Origin: Porticoccus litoralis
Lineage (GTDB): Bacteria > Pseudomonadota > Gammaproteobacteria > Pseudomonadales > Porticoccaceae
Direction: 5' to 3'
Assembly (NCBI RefSeq): GCF_030676955.1
Contig: NZ_JAUUUU010000002.1
Location: 248,001-312,000 of the forward strand
DNA length: 64,000 bases
The notes under the pieces were generated by a model. It had not been told where the DNA came from. It was given only the letters and a program-made list of their open reading frames with translations, and did no database searches. How positions within the stretch are numbered: position 1 is the first letter of the stretch; every line of letters begins with the position of its first letter. A program made the translations under genes and the position numbers. Below are positions 27,542 to 36,831 of this stretch, piece after piece.

Positions 27542-27610
27542 GGCACTCGGTTTTTGTGCAAGTGGAGAAGGCCGCGGATTCTATCAGAGAATGGTGTCAG
27601 CCAGCAGTGA

Positions 27611-28216
27611 TCAGTATTCATCCCCGTTAAGGAGCGGGGTGAGTAATTTCAGGGTGCGTTCGGCAATCAATGGTTGTGCCTGTTCGCTGGGATGAATGCC
27701 GTCATCCAGCATGAGGTCGGGGTTGGCTGCGATATCTTCGAAAAGAAACGGCAGCAGTGGGACATTTTCTTCTTCGGCAATGTCGGAATAAGCGTTGGAG
27801 AACTGCTCGCTGTAGCGCTTGCCGTAGTTGGGTGGAATGCGCATGCTGAACAGAATCGGCTGGCTGTCGGCCAGGCGGATGAGGTTGATCATGGCGCGCA
27901 GGTTTTCCTTGATGCGATGGATGGGGTAACCGCGCAGGCCGTCATTGCCCCCCAGTTCGATCAGCACAAAATCCGGCGCGTGTTCCTCTATCAGGGTATC
28001 GAGTCGGGACAGGCCGCCACCGGTGGTGTCGCCACTGATACTGGCATTGACAACATGGTGCTCGTTGCGCAGTTGTTGTTGCATCAGTTCCACCCAGCCC
28101 TTGCCGCGGTCGACACCGTAACCAGCACTGATACTGTCGCCCAGCACCAACAGGGTGGCACTGAAGCCGGGCAGGCTGAACAGCAGGGACAGAATGAGCA
28201 GTAGTGAACGCAACAT
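27611..28216 (-). CDS. tesA: Periplasmic GDSL esterase TesA
   Basis: About 201 residues from ATG 28216, giving a signal peptide (MLRSLLLILSLLFSLPGFSA). The frame reaches 28249, but the extension is polar. SGNH blocks: LVLGDSISAGYG (serine nucleophile), ISGDTTGGGL, ELGGNDGLRG and DDGIHPSEQ (Asp-His). TesA is a multifunctional arylesterase, lysophospholipase and thioesterase of the periplasm. It is divergent from the ybbA-like ABC gene, the same arrangement as in E. coli and Pseudomonas. Confidence 0.93.
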   Translation of the reverse strand: MLRSLLLILSLLFSLPGFSATLLVLGDSISAGYGVDRGKGWVELMQQQLRNEHHVVNASISGDTTGGGLSRLDTLIEEHAPDFVLIELGGNDGLRGYPIHRIKENLRAMINLIRLADSQPILFSMRIPPNYGKRYSEQFSNAYSDIAEEENVPLLPFLFEDIAANPDLMLDDGIHPSEQAQPLIAERTLKLLTPLLNGDEY

Positions 28217-28328
28217 GGGAGAAGAGCTTGATGGTGGATGAGAAGTCATACAGTCTAGCAGGTTGTTGCTTTTCTATCTGTGTGGTCAATGCGGCGTTAA
28301 ACACAGGCTCAACATTCTCGTATACAGT

Positions 28329-28374
28329 GCCGGGGCTTTTTTGGGTAAAACGCCGGGGCTTTTTCGGGTAAATG
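28329..28374. repeat. 23-bp tandem duplication upstream of the ABC transporter operon
   Basis: Two units of 23 bases at 28329-28351 and 28352-28374 agree at 20 positions. Each starts GCCGGGGCTTTTT and ends in GGGTAAA. They occupy the tesA/ybbA divergent region, 25 bases before the ybbA start, where they could affect transcription or arise from slippage. Confidence 0.7.
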
Positions 28375-28398
28375 GAAGGACGCTAACCGAGGTATTTC

Positions 28399-29088
28399 AT
28401 GATTGAAGCCAGCAGTATCAACAAAACGGTGAACACATCTGCCGGAAGTCTTTGCATTCTCGATGACATCAACCTCGCTGTTGCCGAAGGCGAGGCGCTG
28501 GCTATTGTCGGCCCATCTGGCTCGGGCAAGTCCACCCTGTTGGGCATTTTGGCGGGGCTGGACCTGCCCAGCAGTGGTCAGGTAAAGATTAACGGCGAAG
28601 ACCTGACGACAATGGACGAGGAAGGCCGTGCGGCCATTCGCGCCCGCTATGTGGGCTTTGTGTTTCAGTCGTTCCACCTGTTGCCCAGCCTGACGGCGCT
28701 TGAAAATGTGGCGTTGCCACTGGAATTGCGGGGAGACAGGGATGCACTGGTGATGGCCACCGAATATTTGCAGCGTGTTGGGCTCGGGGAACGGTTGAGC
28801 CATTACCCGCGACAGCTTTCCGGTGGTGAGCAACAGCGCGTAGCCCTGGCCCGTGCCTTTGCCAGCCAACCGAAAATACTGTTTGCCGATGAACCCACCG
28901 GCAATCTGGACACCGCAACCGGTGAAGCCATCAATGATCTGTTGTTTCAGCTCAATGCCGAGGCGGGCACCACGCTGGTGCTGGTGACCCACGAACAGGT
29001 ACTGGCCAACCGCTGCCATCGTCGTATCACACTGCAGGCAGGCTGTATCGTGGACACTGAAACCGCCGGGCGGGTCGCTGCCGGATGA
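28399..29088 (+). CDS. ybbA: ABC transporter ATP-binding protein, YbbA/LolD type
   Basis: A 229-residue ATPase with Walker A GPSGSGKSTLL, Q-loop FVFQSFHLLPSLTALENVALP, signature LSGGEQQRVALARAF, Walker B ILFADEPTGNLD and H-loop VLVTHE. It belongs to the MacB/LolD group that serves permeases with large periplasmic domains. Its stop overlaps the permease start by ATGA, so the two are coupled. GAGGT lies before the ATG. The substrate is unknown. Confidence 0.92.
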   Translation: MIEASSINKTVNTSAGSLCILDDINLAVAEGEALAIVGPSGSGKSTLLGILAGLDLPSSGQVKINGEDLTTMDEEGRAAIRARYVGFVFQSFHLLPSLTALENVALPLELRGDRDALVMATEYLQRVGLGERLSHYPRQLSGGEQQRVALARAFASQPKILFADEPTGNLDTATGEAINDLLFQLNAEAGTTLVLVTHEQVLANRCHRRITLQAGCIVDTETAGRVAAG

Positions 29089-31586
29089 TGGCTCTTAAGC
29101 TGTTATGGCGTAGCTGGCGCGGTGGCCAGCTGGGGCTGGTATTCAGCGCACTTGTGATGGCAGTGGTAGTGGTGACCTCTGTTGCCCTGCTGGCCGATCG
29201 CGTGGAACGCGCCCTGGTGAAAGAATCCAGCCATTTTCTGGCGGCGGATGCACAGGTGCGCAGCAGCCGGGAAATGCCGACTGAATGGCAGGCGGAGGCG
29301 CAGCAGCGCGGTTTGGAAACAGCCAACGTGGCGTTGTTCGCCTCCATGGTTTACAGCGGTGATTACAACCACCTGGCGTCGGTCAAGGTGGTTGAACCGA
29401 ATTACCCGCTGCGCGGATTGCTGACCCTGTCTGACACCCCATTTTCCACCGACGTTGCGGAGATGCAGCAACTGGATCACGGACCGGCGCCCGGCGAAGT
29501 CTGGGTGGATAGCCGCCTGCTGCCACTGCTGAATATGTCCCTTGGCGATTCACTGGAAGTGGGCGAAGTTCGACTGCGGGCCAGCCGGGTAATTGTTGAA
29601 GAGCCGGACCGGGGCGGCTCCTTTTCGTTGTTTGGCGCCCGGGTGTTGATGAACTGGAATGACCTCGCGGCCTCCGGAGTGATACAGCCCGGCAGTCGGG
29701 TCAATTACCGGTTGCTGCTGGCCGGAGAAGATGCGCTGTTGAAAGATTATCTGGGCTGGCTGGAACCCCAGCTGGCGGTGCACGACCGACTGCTATCGCC
29801 CGATGAAGCACAGGCGGGACTCGCCGATACCCTGACCCAGGGACGGCGTTTCCTGTTGCTGGCTGGCAGCCTTGGTGTGGTTCTGGCGGGCATTGCCCTG
29901 GCGTTGGCCAGCCGCCACTTTGCGGAGGGGCAGACATCCACCGTGGCGTTACTGAAAAGCTGGGGTGTCTCCGCCAGCCGGGTGCGGCAGTTGTATGGCC
30001 AGCAGGTGTTGTTGCTGGGTGTGATCGGTTCGTTGCTGGGCCTGTTGCTGGGCTGGTTAATCCATGAAGTGCTGATCGTGCTGGTGAGGGAGTTGTTACC
30101 GGTCATGCTGCCGACGCCGGGATGGCGGCCCTGGTTTACCGGTATCGCCACCGGCTTGTTGAGTTTGCTGGGATTTGCCCTGCCGGCATTGTGGCATCTG
30201 CCTTCACTGTCGCCGCTGGCGGTTTTGCGCCGGGATGTGTCGCTGCATCCTGTGGGTGTTGTAAAACGATTGCTGATTGGCGTTGCCATGGTGGCCTTGC
30301 TGCTGCTCTGGTATAGCCAGAATCTCGCCATGGGGTTGGCGGTACTCTGCGGACTGGCGCTGACTGCCGCTACTGTGATGGGGCCGGGTTGGTTGTTGCT
30401 GCGGCAACTCAACCGGCTGGGCGCCCGTGTGGGAAGTGTCTGGCGATTGGCGTTGAGCAACCTGTGGCGGCGGAGAATACAGAGCCTGGTGTTGTTGGCC
30501 GGGTTTGCGGGTGCCATGGCAATTCTGATGACACTGGTGATGATCCGCACCACGCTGCTGGAAGAATGGCGCTGGCAATTGGCCGAGGATGCTCCAAACC
30601 ACTTTCTGGTGAATGTCGCCCCCTACGAGTTGCAGGGCGTTGAAAAGCTGCTGGCAGACAACGACCTCACCACGGTGGGCTGGTATGCCATGGTGCGTGG
30701 GCGTATCACGCTGATCGATGGCGAGACCCCCTCGGAAGAGCTGATTGACCAGAATGAAGCACTGCGCCGCGAACTCAATCTCAGCTGGACCGAAGAACTG
30801 CCGCAGGGAAATGCTGTGGAGGAAGGGCTCTGGTGGCCGCAGATAGAAGGCTTTGCAGAGCGTTATGGCGAGGGCGTAGCGCCGCTTTCCATTGAGGAGG
30901 ACTTGGCAGAGGAAATTGGTGTCACTCTGGGGAGTCGGCTGACTTTCAGTGTGGGTGGCCTGACGTTTGACGGTGTGGTGACCAGTATCCGCAGTCTCAA
31001 CTGGGACACCATGACTCCCAATTTTTATATTCTGTTTCCCGAGGGCTACCTGGAAAAATTCCCCCGCATTTTTATGACCAGCCTTTACCTGCCACCAGAA
31101 CAGAAAGCTTTTGTAAACGACCTGCTCAGCCAGTTCCCGACAGTGCTGGTGATTGAGCTGGACATGGTGATTGACCGAATCCGCACCATGGTGTCCCAGG
31201 TCACTCATGGGTTGGAACTGATGACCTTGCTGATTCTGGGTTGTGGTGTGCTGGTGATGCTTGCGGCGGTAAAACTGTCCATGTCAGAGCGTCTGCAGGA
31301 AAGTGCGGTGTTACGCACCCTGGGCAGCACCGGCAAACGGATTCTTGCGATTCAGTCGCTGGAGTTTGGTGTTCTGGGTGGGCTGGCCGGATTATTGGCC
31401 GCCAGTGGCGCAGAGCTGGCGCTATTCCTGTTACAGCAGCGCATGTTTGAAGCGCCTTTCGGTCTGCACTGGGAATTGTGGGTGGTCGGGCCGTTGGTGG
31501 GGGCATTGCTGGTGGCCAGTCTGGGTGTGGCATATACCCGCCGCTCGATAACTCAGCCACCGTTGCAGGTATTGTCAAATCTCTGA
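29085..31586 (+). CDS. ybbP: ABC transporter permease, YbbP type (FtsX-like)
   Basis: An 833-residue membrane protein with one N-terminal helix, a large periplasmic region, then FtsX-type helix groups around residues 250-400 and at the C-terminus (about 710-830), and a second periplasmic domain between. This ten-helix layout with two FtsX domains is that of YbbP, partner of YbbA. These type VII-like systems work on extracytoplasmic substrates rather than ordinary transport; TesA next door may act with them. The product is intact. Confidence 0.9.
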   Translation: MMALKLLWRSWRGGQLGLVFSALVMAVVVVTSVALLADRVERALVKESSHFLAADAQVRSSREMPTEWQAEAQQRGLETANVALFASMVYSGDYNHLASVKVVEPNYPLRGLLTLSDTPFSTDVAEMQQLDHGPAPGEVWVDSRLLPLLNMSLGDSLEVGEVRLRASRVIVEEPDRGGSFSLFGARVLMNWNDLAASGVIQPGSRVNYRLLLAGEDALLKDYLGWLEPQLAVHDRLLSPDEAQAGLADTLTQGRRFLLLAGSLGVVLAGIALALASRHFAEGQTSTVALLKSWGVSASRVRQLYGQQVLLLGVIGSLLGLLLGWLIHEVLIVLVRELLPVMLPTPGWRPWFTGIATGLLSLLGFALPALWHLPSLSPLAVLRRDVSLHPVGVVKRLLIGVAMVALLLLWYSQNLAMGLAVLCGLALTAATVMGPGWLLLRQLNRLGARVGSVWRLALSNLWRRRIQSLVLLAGFAGAMAILMTLVMIRTTLLEEWRWQLAEDAPNHFLVNVAPYELQGVEKLLADNDLTTVGWYAMVRGRITLIDGETPSEELIDQNEALRRELNLSWTEELPQGNAVEEGLWWPQIEGFAERYGEGVAPLSIEEDLAEEIGVTLGSRLTFSVGGLTFDGVVTSIRSLNWDTMTPNFYILFPEGYLEKFPRIFMTSLYLPPEQKAFVNDLLSQFPTVLVIELDMVIDRIRTMVSQVTHGLELMTLLILGCGVLVMLAAVKLSMSERLQESAVLRTLGSTGKRILAIQSLEFGVLGGLAGLLAASGAELALFLLQQRMFEAPFGLHWELWVVGPLVGALLVASLGVAYTRRSITQPPLQVLSNL

Positions 31587-31599
31587 GGTGTATCGAGGT

Positions 31600-32286
31600 T
31601 TAGAACATTATTTTTGCGCCGAGGAAAAATCCTTCCTCGCTGGTGTGTTCACCTTCGTCACGCGCCATCTCCTTGCGGTCATCCCAGAGGCGCTCCACCC
31701 GGTATTCGATAAACACTCTAAGCTGTGCGTTAGGTTGATAAAAGAAGCTGGTGCGCTGTTCTAAGCTATTCCAGCCTTCACTGAGTTCCTGTGCCTCGAC
31801 TTCGTTGCTGGACCAGAGTGTTTCAAACTTGAGTAATAGCCCCCAGCGGTTGGTGAGCATGAACTTGCGCTCGACTTCCAGGGTTGTTTCGGCATGATCG
31901 TCCGATTGATAGAACACCAGATCCGTGTGGATGAAATACGGCAAAAGGTATTCCAACCCTGCACCCAGCCGGATATCCGCAGCGGGGCGGTAGCGATAGT
32001 TGATGCCACCTTTCCACAGGCCGTATCGGCCAAAAGGGCGCGCATAAAAAATATCCATGTCCAGATCTTCGAGCCGGTCATCGGTGATTTCCGACTCCAT
32101 GTCTATCAGTAGTTTGTGGAAATCCGGGCCTCCCAGATAGCGGGTATCGAGTTCCCAGCTATTCTCATCGTGCTGGCGAATAATCTCCACGTCGGTACGG
32201 TGGAACCAGCTGCCGCTGGTCATATCCGCTGTGCACAGTCGGGGAATCAGCGCTGTGGCTAGAAGTAATAATCTTTGGAGGCTCAT
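31600..32286 (-). CDS. copB: Copper resistance protein B (outer membrane)
   Basis: A 228-residue protein with a signal peptide (MSLQRLLLLATALIPRLCTA) followed by repeated amphipathic beta strands, ending in a C-terminal phenylalanine (FFLGAKIMF) as expected for an outer-membrane barrel. Blocks FYARPFGRYGLWKGGINYRY, LGAGLEYLLPYFIHTD and LTNRWGLLLKFE match CopB (PF05275). It overlaps the copA stop by ATGA. The methionine/histidine-rich N-terminus seen in long CopB proteins is missing, so this is a short form. Confidence 0.88.
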   Translation of the reverse strand: MSLQRLLLLATALIPRLCTADMTSGSWFHRTDVEIIRQHDENSWELDTRYLGGPDFHKLLIDMESEITDDRLEDLDMDIFYARPFGRYGLWKGGINYRYRPAADIRLGAGLEYLLPYFIHTDLVFYQSDDHAETTLEVERKFMLTNRWGLLLKFETLWSSNEVEAQELSEGWNSLEQRTSFFYQPNAQLRVFIEYRVERLWDDRKEMARDEGEHTSEEGFFLGAKIMF

Positions 32287-33890
32287 TCTTCGTCCTCCAC
32301 CATGTTGTGGTAGTTGATCAGCCGCGTCATGCCAGCTTTCATGTGGTAGAGATTATGGCAGTGGAACAACCATTTTCCATTTGCCTCAGCTTTGATCCAT
32401 GCCACCCGTTTCCCCATGGGAGGTACGTCAATAGTGTGTTTGCGGGGGTTGTGATTGCCGTTGCCGGTATCCATTACAAACCAGTGCCCATGGATATGAA
32501 TGGGGTGATGCATCATGGTGTCGTTGATCAGGGTCAGCTTGTAGGTTTTTCCCTCTTCAAACAGGATCGGTTCGGCATCTTCAAAGCGCACGTTATCAAA
32601 GGACCAGATATAGCGCTCCATGTTGCCAGTGAGGCGCAGGGTGATGTCGATGGCCGGTTCTTGCTGGCGATGAGATTCGTAGGTGGCCCGTAGATGGTTG
32701 TAATCCAGCTTGATCACTGCCTCCGGCACGTGTGTTGTCATTGCCATTGATGACATGTCATGCCCTGAGTGTTGGCTATGATCCATCTTCGCCATGTCGT
32801 GATCCTGGTCCATTCCTGCCATATCGTGGTGGTTGTGCTCTTCAGTAAACCAGGGGTCATTGAAGGCTGGCAGTTCAGCGGAGTCGGCCTGATCGGGGCG
32901 GGTTTTCAGGGTGGCGATACCGTGTCCGGTGCGGTCCTGGGATTCTGCGTAGACATAGTAGGGCTTGTCTTCATCAATTTTGAGCAGGATGTCATAGGTT
33001 TCTGCCATGCCCATCAACAATCGCTGGGCCTTAACAGGTTCAACGGGCTGGCCGTCTGCAGCGACGACGGTAAAGTATTCGGCACCGTCAATTCGCAGAT
33101 TGAAGTAGCTGCTGGCACCACCGTTAATAATTCTTAGCCGCACGGTTTCCCCTTGCACAACTTGTTCTGTCCAGGGCTGGTTTGGGGTTTTTCCGTTAAG
33201 CAGAAAGGCGTCGTAGGCAACATCGCCCCAATCCCAGACGCCCATGCGCATCTGCTGCATGTGGGCAATAGTCTCGCGAACCTGTTTTTTTCCCGCTTCA
33301 TCAGCTTTGCGGTATTCGTCCCAGAAGAATTTCCAGCTGGGGTGAAATTGTTTGTAGTAATCGCCGTCCTTTTTCAGGTTGCGATAGGTTTCATCGGGAT
33401 TGCGGTCGGCCCAGTCAGACAACATCAGTGTCATTTCACGATCGTATGCCAGCGGCTCTTTTTTTGGTTCCACGATAAATGCGCCATAGAGCCCGCGCTG
33501 CTCGTGGAATTTGCTGTGGGAGTGGTACCAGTAAGTGCCGGATTGTTGCAGGTTAAAACGGTACTGGAATGTTTCACCGGGCATCACGGGGGGCATGGAA
33601 ACCCAGGGAACACCGTCCATCTTGTAGGGCACCAGCAGACCGTGCCAGTGAATGGAGCCAGGTTCATCGAGTTCGTTGTGGAGATTGATGATGAGGTCAT
33701 CACCTTCGGTGAAGCGTAGTTCTGGAGCCGGTATCTGGCCGTTCACGGTAATCGCCCGGACAGGTTTTTCCCCGAGGGTGACTGTTTCGTAACGCATGGT
33801 CAGATCGACGGTGTGGGTGGCGGCCAGCAGCGAAGGACTCAACGCGCAGGCGATGAATAGCAGTGGCAGGTATTTAAGACAATATTTCAT
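32283..33890 (-). CDS. copA: Multicopper oxidase CopA (copper resistance)
   Basis: About 535 residues with a signal peptide (MKYCLKYLPLLFIACALSPS) from the ATG at 33890; the frame reaches 33926. Copper ligands are complete: HWHG, WYHSHS, HPIHIHGHWF and the C-terminal HCHNLYHMKAGM. A methionine/histidine-rich insert (residues about 370-400, with HDMAGMDQDHDM and HSGHDMSSM) is typical of CopA/PcoA and binds or oxidises Cu(I). No twin-arginine pair is visible in the leader, which is unusual for CopA and suggests Sec export. A CueR-type promoter precedes it. Confidence 0.93.
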   Translation of the reverse strand: MKYCLKYLPLLFIACALSPSLLAATHTVDLTMRYETVTLGEKPVRAITVNGQIPAPELRFTEGDDLIINLHNELDEPGSIHWHGLLVPYKMDGVPWVSMPPVMPGETFQYRFNLQQSGTYWYHSHSKFHEQRGLYGAFIVEPKKEPLAYDREMTLMLSDWADRNPDETYRNLKKDGDYYKQFHPSWKFFWDEYRKADEAGKKQVRETIAHMQQMRMGVWDWGDVAYDAFLLNGKTPNQPWTEQVVQGETVRLRIINGGASSYFNLRIDGAEYFTVVAADGQPVEPVKAQRLLMGMAETYDILLKIDEDKPYYVYAESQDRTGHGIATLKTRPDQADSAELPAFNDPWFTEEHNHHDMAGMDQDHDMAKMDHSQHSGHDMSSMAMTTHVPEAVIKLDYNHLRATYESHRQQEPAIDITLRLTGNMERYIWSFDNVRFEDAEPILFEEGKTYKLTLINDTMMHHPIHIHGHWFVMDTGNGNHNPRKHTIDVPPMGKRVAWIKAEANGKWLFHCHNLYHMKAGMTRLINYHNMVEDEE

Positions 33891-33926
33891 TGTGAGTGAA
33901 TTCAAGACCTCATCGGATACAGTCAA

Positions 33927-33957
33927 ATACTAGACTTTCCACCGGCTGGAAGGTCAA
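33927..33957 (-). promoter_or_regulatory. CueR-type copper-responsive promoter of copA-copB
   Basis: Read on the minus strand: -35 TTGACC (33952-33957), a 19-bp spacer containing the dyad ACCTTCC...GGAAAGT, and -10 TAGTAT (33927-33932). The long spacer with a central dyad is the hallmark of MerR-family activation by promoter untwisting, and the half-sites match known CueR boxes. Confidence 0.85.
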
Positions 33958-33974
33958 TAGACGGATTTAATGGC

Positions 33975-34005
33975 TTGACCTTCTAGTTGCTGTAATGTTT
34001 AAAGT
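33975..34005 (+). promoter_or_regulatory. Second MerR-type promoter, in front of the regulator gene
   Basis: TTGACC (33975-33980), 19-bp spacer, TAAAGT (34000-34005). The left half-site ACCTTCTAG is good and the right one (CTGTAATGT) is degenerate. It implies metal-responsive autoregulation of the regulator-permease operon. Confidence 0.65.
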
Positions 34006-34032
34006 GAAGGCAAGACATGTATTAGGTGACTT

Positions 34033-34428
34033 ATGAAAATCAGTGAAGTCGCTTTTCGCACGGGTCTGGATGCGAAGACCATTCGTTATTACGAAAGTAT
34101 CGGTCTGGTGGATTCTCCCCGGCGGCAAGCCAACGGCTATCGGGATTACGGTGAAGGCAATGTCCGCCAGCTCTGGTTCCTGCGCCATGCCCGGCAGTTT
34201 GGCTTTTCTGTTGAAGAATGCCGGGAACTACTTGCGCTGTGGGCCAACCCGCAACGGCGCAGTGCCGAGGTGCATAAGCTGGTCACGGAGAAGGTGCAGA
34301 ATATCGACCGCCATATCCGCGAACTTCAGGAAATGAAAACCTTGCTCAGTGAGCTGCTGGAAAAATGTCCCGGCGACGACAGCCCCGAATGTTCCATTAT
34401 CAATAAACTGGCCAGCGACACGGAGTAA
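34033..34428 (+). CDS. CueR-like MerR family copper-responsive regulator
   Basis: A 131-residue MerR protein: a winged HTH (MKISEVAFRTGLDAKTIRYY, GYRDYGEGNV), a long dimerisation helix, and the metal loop CPGDDSPEC, two cysteines seven residues apart as in CueR, which selects monovalent Cu, Ag or Au. Its neighbours are copA-copB and an efflux permease, and two MerR-type promoters lie in the divergent region. The regulated targets are therefore likely both operons. Confidence 0.9.
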   Translation: MKISEVAFRTGLDAKTIRYYESIGLVDSPRRQANGYRDYGEGNVRQLWFLRHARQFGFSVEECRELLALWANPQRRSAEVHKLVTEKVQNIDRHIRELQEMKTLLSELLEKCPGDDSPECSIINKLASDTE

Positions 34429-34432
34429 ACCG

Positions 34433-35572
34433 GTGAGCGAACATTGCCATTCCAAAAAAAACGAGTCAGAACAGCCACCAAAGCCTGAAATGTCTGGCGG
34501 GTGTTGTGGCCCCAAGCCAAAGCCGCAGGGAGAAAGTGGCCCGTGCCATAGTGAAAAGCAGCGGCCGGACTACCTGTTGTGGGTGTCGGGCGGCATTGTC
34601 CTGTTCTGCTATGTGCTCTACTGGCTGGTGGATGGCCACCCGGAGTTGCCCGACTGGCTGGTGGTGATGACGTCGGGCGTTTACGAGCTGATTAACCAGA
34701 TGTGGTGGGGGCTGTTAGCTGCAGTTTTCTTTGTCGGCCTGCTGGATAGGGTGCCGAGAGAGTTGGTGATGTCGGCTCTCGGCAAAGGCGGCACGGTGGG
34801 CGGTATTGCCAGGGCAACCCTTGCCGGGCTGATGCTCGACCTGTGTAGTCACGGCATTCTGATGGTGGGGGCCAAGCTTTACGAACGCGGCGCCAGTTTA
34901 GGTCAGCTGATGGCGTTTCTCATTGCCAGCCCCTGGAACTCCTTGTCTCTGACCATCATTCTGGTGGCCTTGATCGGTCTGGGTTGGACGCTGGCCTTTA
35001 TCGCACTCTCCATGCTGATCGGCATTGTGTCCGGCCTGATATTTGATCGCCTGGTGAGTCAAGGGGTTCTGCCAGGTAATCCCCATACGCCCAGTGATGA
35101 TCGCCCAGCAGAAGGCTTTGGTCACCAAATGAGTGTTGTGCTGAAATCTGTTCGGGTGTCACCCAAAGGTCTGGGCTCGCTGCTGTGGGACGGCCTGAAA
35201 GGCTCAAAAATGGTGTTTCGCTGGCTATTTTTTGGTGTTGTGCTGGCTACCGCGATTCGTGCTTTTGTGCCAATGGATACCTATCAGGCCCTGTTTGGCC
35301 CGACCGTGGTGGGGTTGCTGTTGACCATGTTGGCAGCCACCATTATCGAGGTTTGCTCAGAGGGGTCGACGCCTATAGCTGCGGATATCGTCACCCGCGC
35401 CGCAGCTCCCGGTAACGGGTTCGCCTTTCTGATGGCAGGGGTAGCGACAGATTACACCGAGGTGATGGTGATCCGCGACCTGACAAAATCCTGGAAGATT
35501 GCCCTGTTTTTACCTCTGGTGTGCTTGCCGCAGGTGCTGGTAATGGGGTGGATATTGAACCAGTTTGCCTAG
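34433..35572 (+). CDS. SO_0444-type copper/zinc efflux permease
   Basis: A 379-residue membrane protein of the ArsP-like permease family (PF03773). The soluble N-terminus is cysteine- and histidine-rich (HCHSKKNE, GGCCGPKPK, GPCHSEK), suited to binding metal; about ten helices follow with family motifs such as LDLCSHGILMVGAKLYERG and EVCSEGSTPIAADIV. The GTG at 34433 is chosen because GGAG is seven bases upstream and it falls just after the regulator stop; a longer frame from 34349 would overlap the regulator. The metal is inferred from context. Confidence 0.82.
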   Translation: MSEHCHSKKNESEQPPKPEMSGGCCGPKPKPQGESGPCHSEKQRPDYLLWVSGGIVLFCYVLYWLVDGHPELPDWLVVMTSGVYELINQMWWGLLAAVFFVGLLDRVPRELVMSALGKGGTVGGIARATLAGLMLDLCSHGILMVGAKLYERGASLGQLMAFLIASPWNSLSLTIILVALIGLGWTLAFIALSMLIGIVSGLIFDRLVSQGVLPGNPHTPSDDRPAEGFGHQMSVVLKSVRVSPKGLGSLLWDGLKGSKMVFRWLFFGVVLATAIRAFVPMDTYQALFGPTVVGLLLTMLAATIIEVCSEGSTPIAADIVTRAAAPGNGFAFLMAGVATDYTEVMVIRDLTKSWKIALFLPLVCLPQVLVMGWILNQFA

Positions 35573-35696
35573 CCTGTAGGTCGAGTGATGTCTTTGTGCG
35601 GTGTGGTTTGCTTCGCCGTGGGCGATCCCTAGAGAACCGCTCTGGAATCCGGTAGAATCGCGTCCCTGTTTTGCCACACCTATTTGGCCTTTTTCC

Positions 35697-36792
35697 ATGG
35701 AAATTAACCCGATCCGGAATACCCTCGAAGACCTTCAGGCGCGCACCGACGTGCTTAGGGGGTACCTTTGACTACGCCAACAAAAAAGACCGTCTGACCG
35801 AAGTCGAGCTGGAACTCGGTGACCCCGGCGTTTGGGACGATCCGGATCGTGCCCAGCAGCTGGGTCGGGAGCGAGCTTCTCTGGAGCTGGTGGTGGAAAC
35901 CATTGAAAATCTCGATTCAGGCATTGAGGACGCTTCGACACTGCTGGATATGGCTGTGGAGGAAAAAGACGCCGATGCGGTAGCCGATATTGAGGCCGAG
36001 ATTTCTCAACTCTCCGCGCAACTGGAGAAGCTTGAATTCCGTCGCATGTTTTCCGGCGAGATGGATGAAAACAATGCCTACCTGGATATCCAGGCTGGCT
36101 CTGGCGGCACTGAGGCCCAGGATTGGGCAGAAATGCTGCTACGCATGTACCTGCGCTGGGGTGACGACAAAGGTTTCAAGACCACTCTGGAAGAGTGTTC
36201 TGCCGGTGAAGTGGCGGGCATCAAGAGTGCCACCATCCGCTTTGAGGGTGAATATGCCTTCGGCTGGTTGCGCACGGAAACCGGTGTGCATCGCCTGGTG
36301 CGCAAATCGCCTTTTGACTCCGGTAACCGCCGTCATACCTCGTTCAGCTCGGTATTTGTCTCTCCGGAAATTGACGATAATGTGGAGATCGATATCAACC
36401 CGGCGGATGTGCGCACGGATACCTACCGCGCCAGCGGTGCCGGTGGTCAGCACGTTAACAAAACCGATTCGGCGGTGCGTCTGACCCACATGCCTTCGGG
36501 TATTGTGGTGCAGTGCCAGAGCGAACGCTCCCAGCACCAGAACCGTGACAAATGTTGGAAAATGCTGCGTGCAAAACTGTATGAACAGGAAATGCTGAAG
36601 CGCAGTGAAGCTGCTCAGGCGGTAGAGGACACCAAGTCAGATATCGGCTGGGGCAGCCAGATTCGCTCCTATGTGCTGGATGATCAGCGCATCAAGGATC
36701 TGCGCACCAATGTGCAGACCAGCAATTGCCAGGCTGTGCTGGATGGCGATCTGGATCGCTTTATCGAAGCCTCACTCAAAGCCGGGTTGTAA
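35697..36792 (+). CDS. prfB: Peptide chain release factor 2 with programmed +1 frameshift
   Basis: ATG 35697 opens a 24-codon frame ending CTT TGA (TGA at 35769-35771). An AGGGGG Shine-Dalgarno-like element (35758-35763) three bases before CTT, and the C after TGA, make the classic RF2 frameshift site. Ribosomes skip T35769 and continue at GAC 35770 to the stop at 36792, giving 364 residues. RF2 features: anticodon-like SPF in RKSPFDSGN and the GGQ catalytic loop in GAGGQHVNKTDSAV. The frameshift autoregulates RF2 level. It is followed by lysS 39 bases later. Confidence 0.96.
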
Positions 36793-36831
36793 ATCCGGCC
36801 AATTCACGTTGCAGACAAAGTTGCAGAAATA

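Noticed and set aside
35671..35771. prfB starting in the in-frame upstream region without frameshift
   Set aside because: The AGGGGG...CTTTGAC site and the family N-terminus from ATG 35697 show the real start and programmed frameshift.
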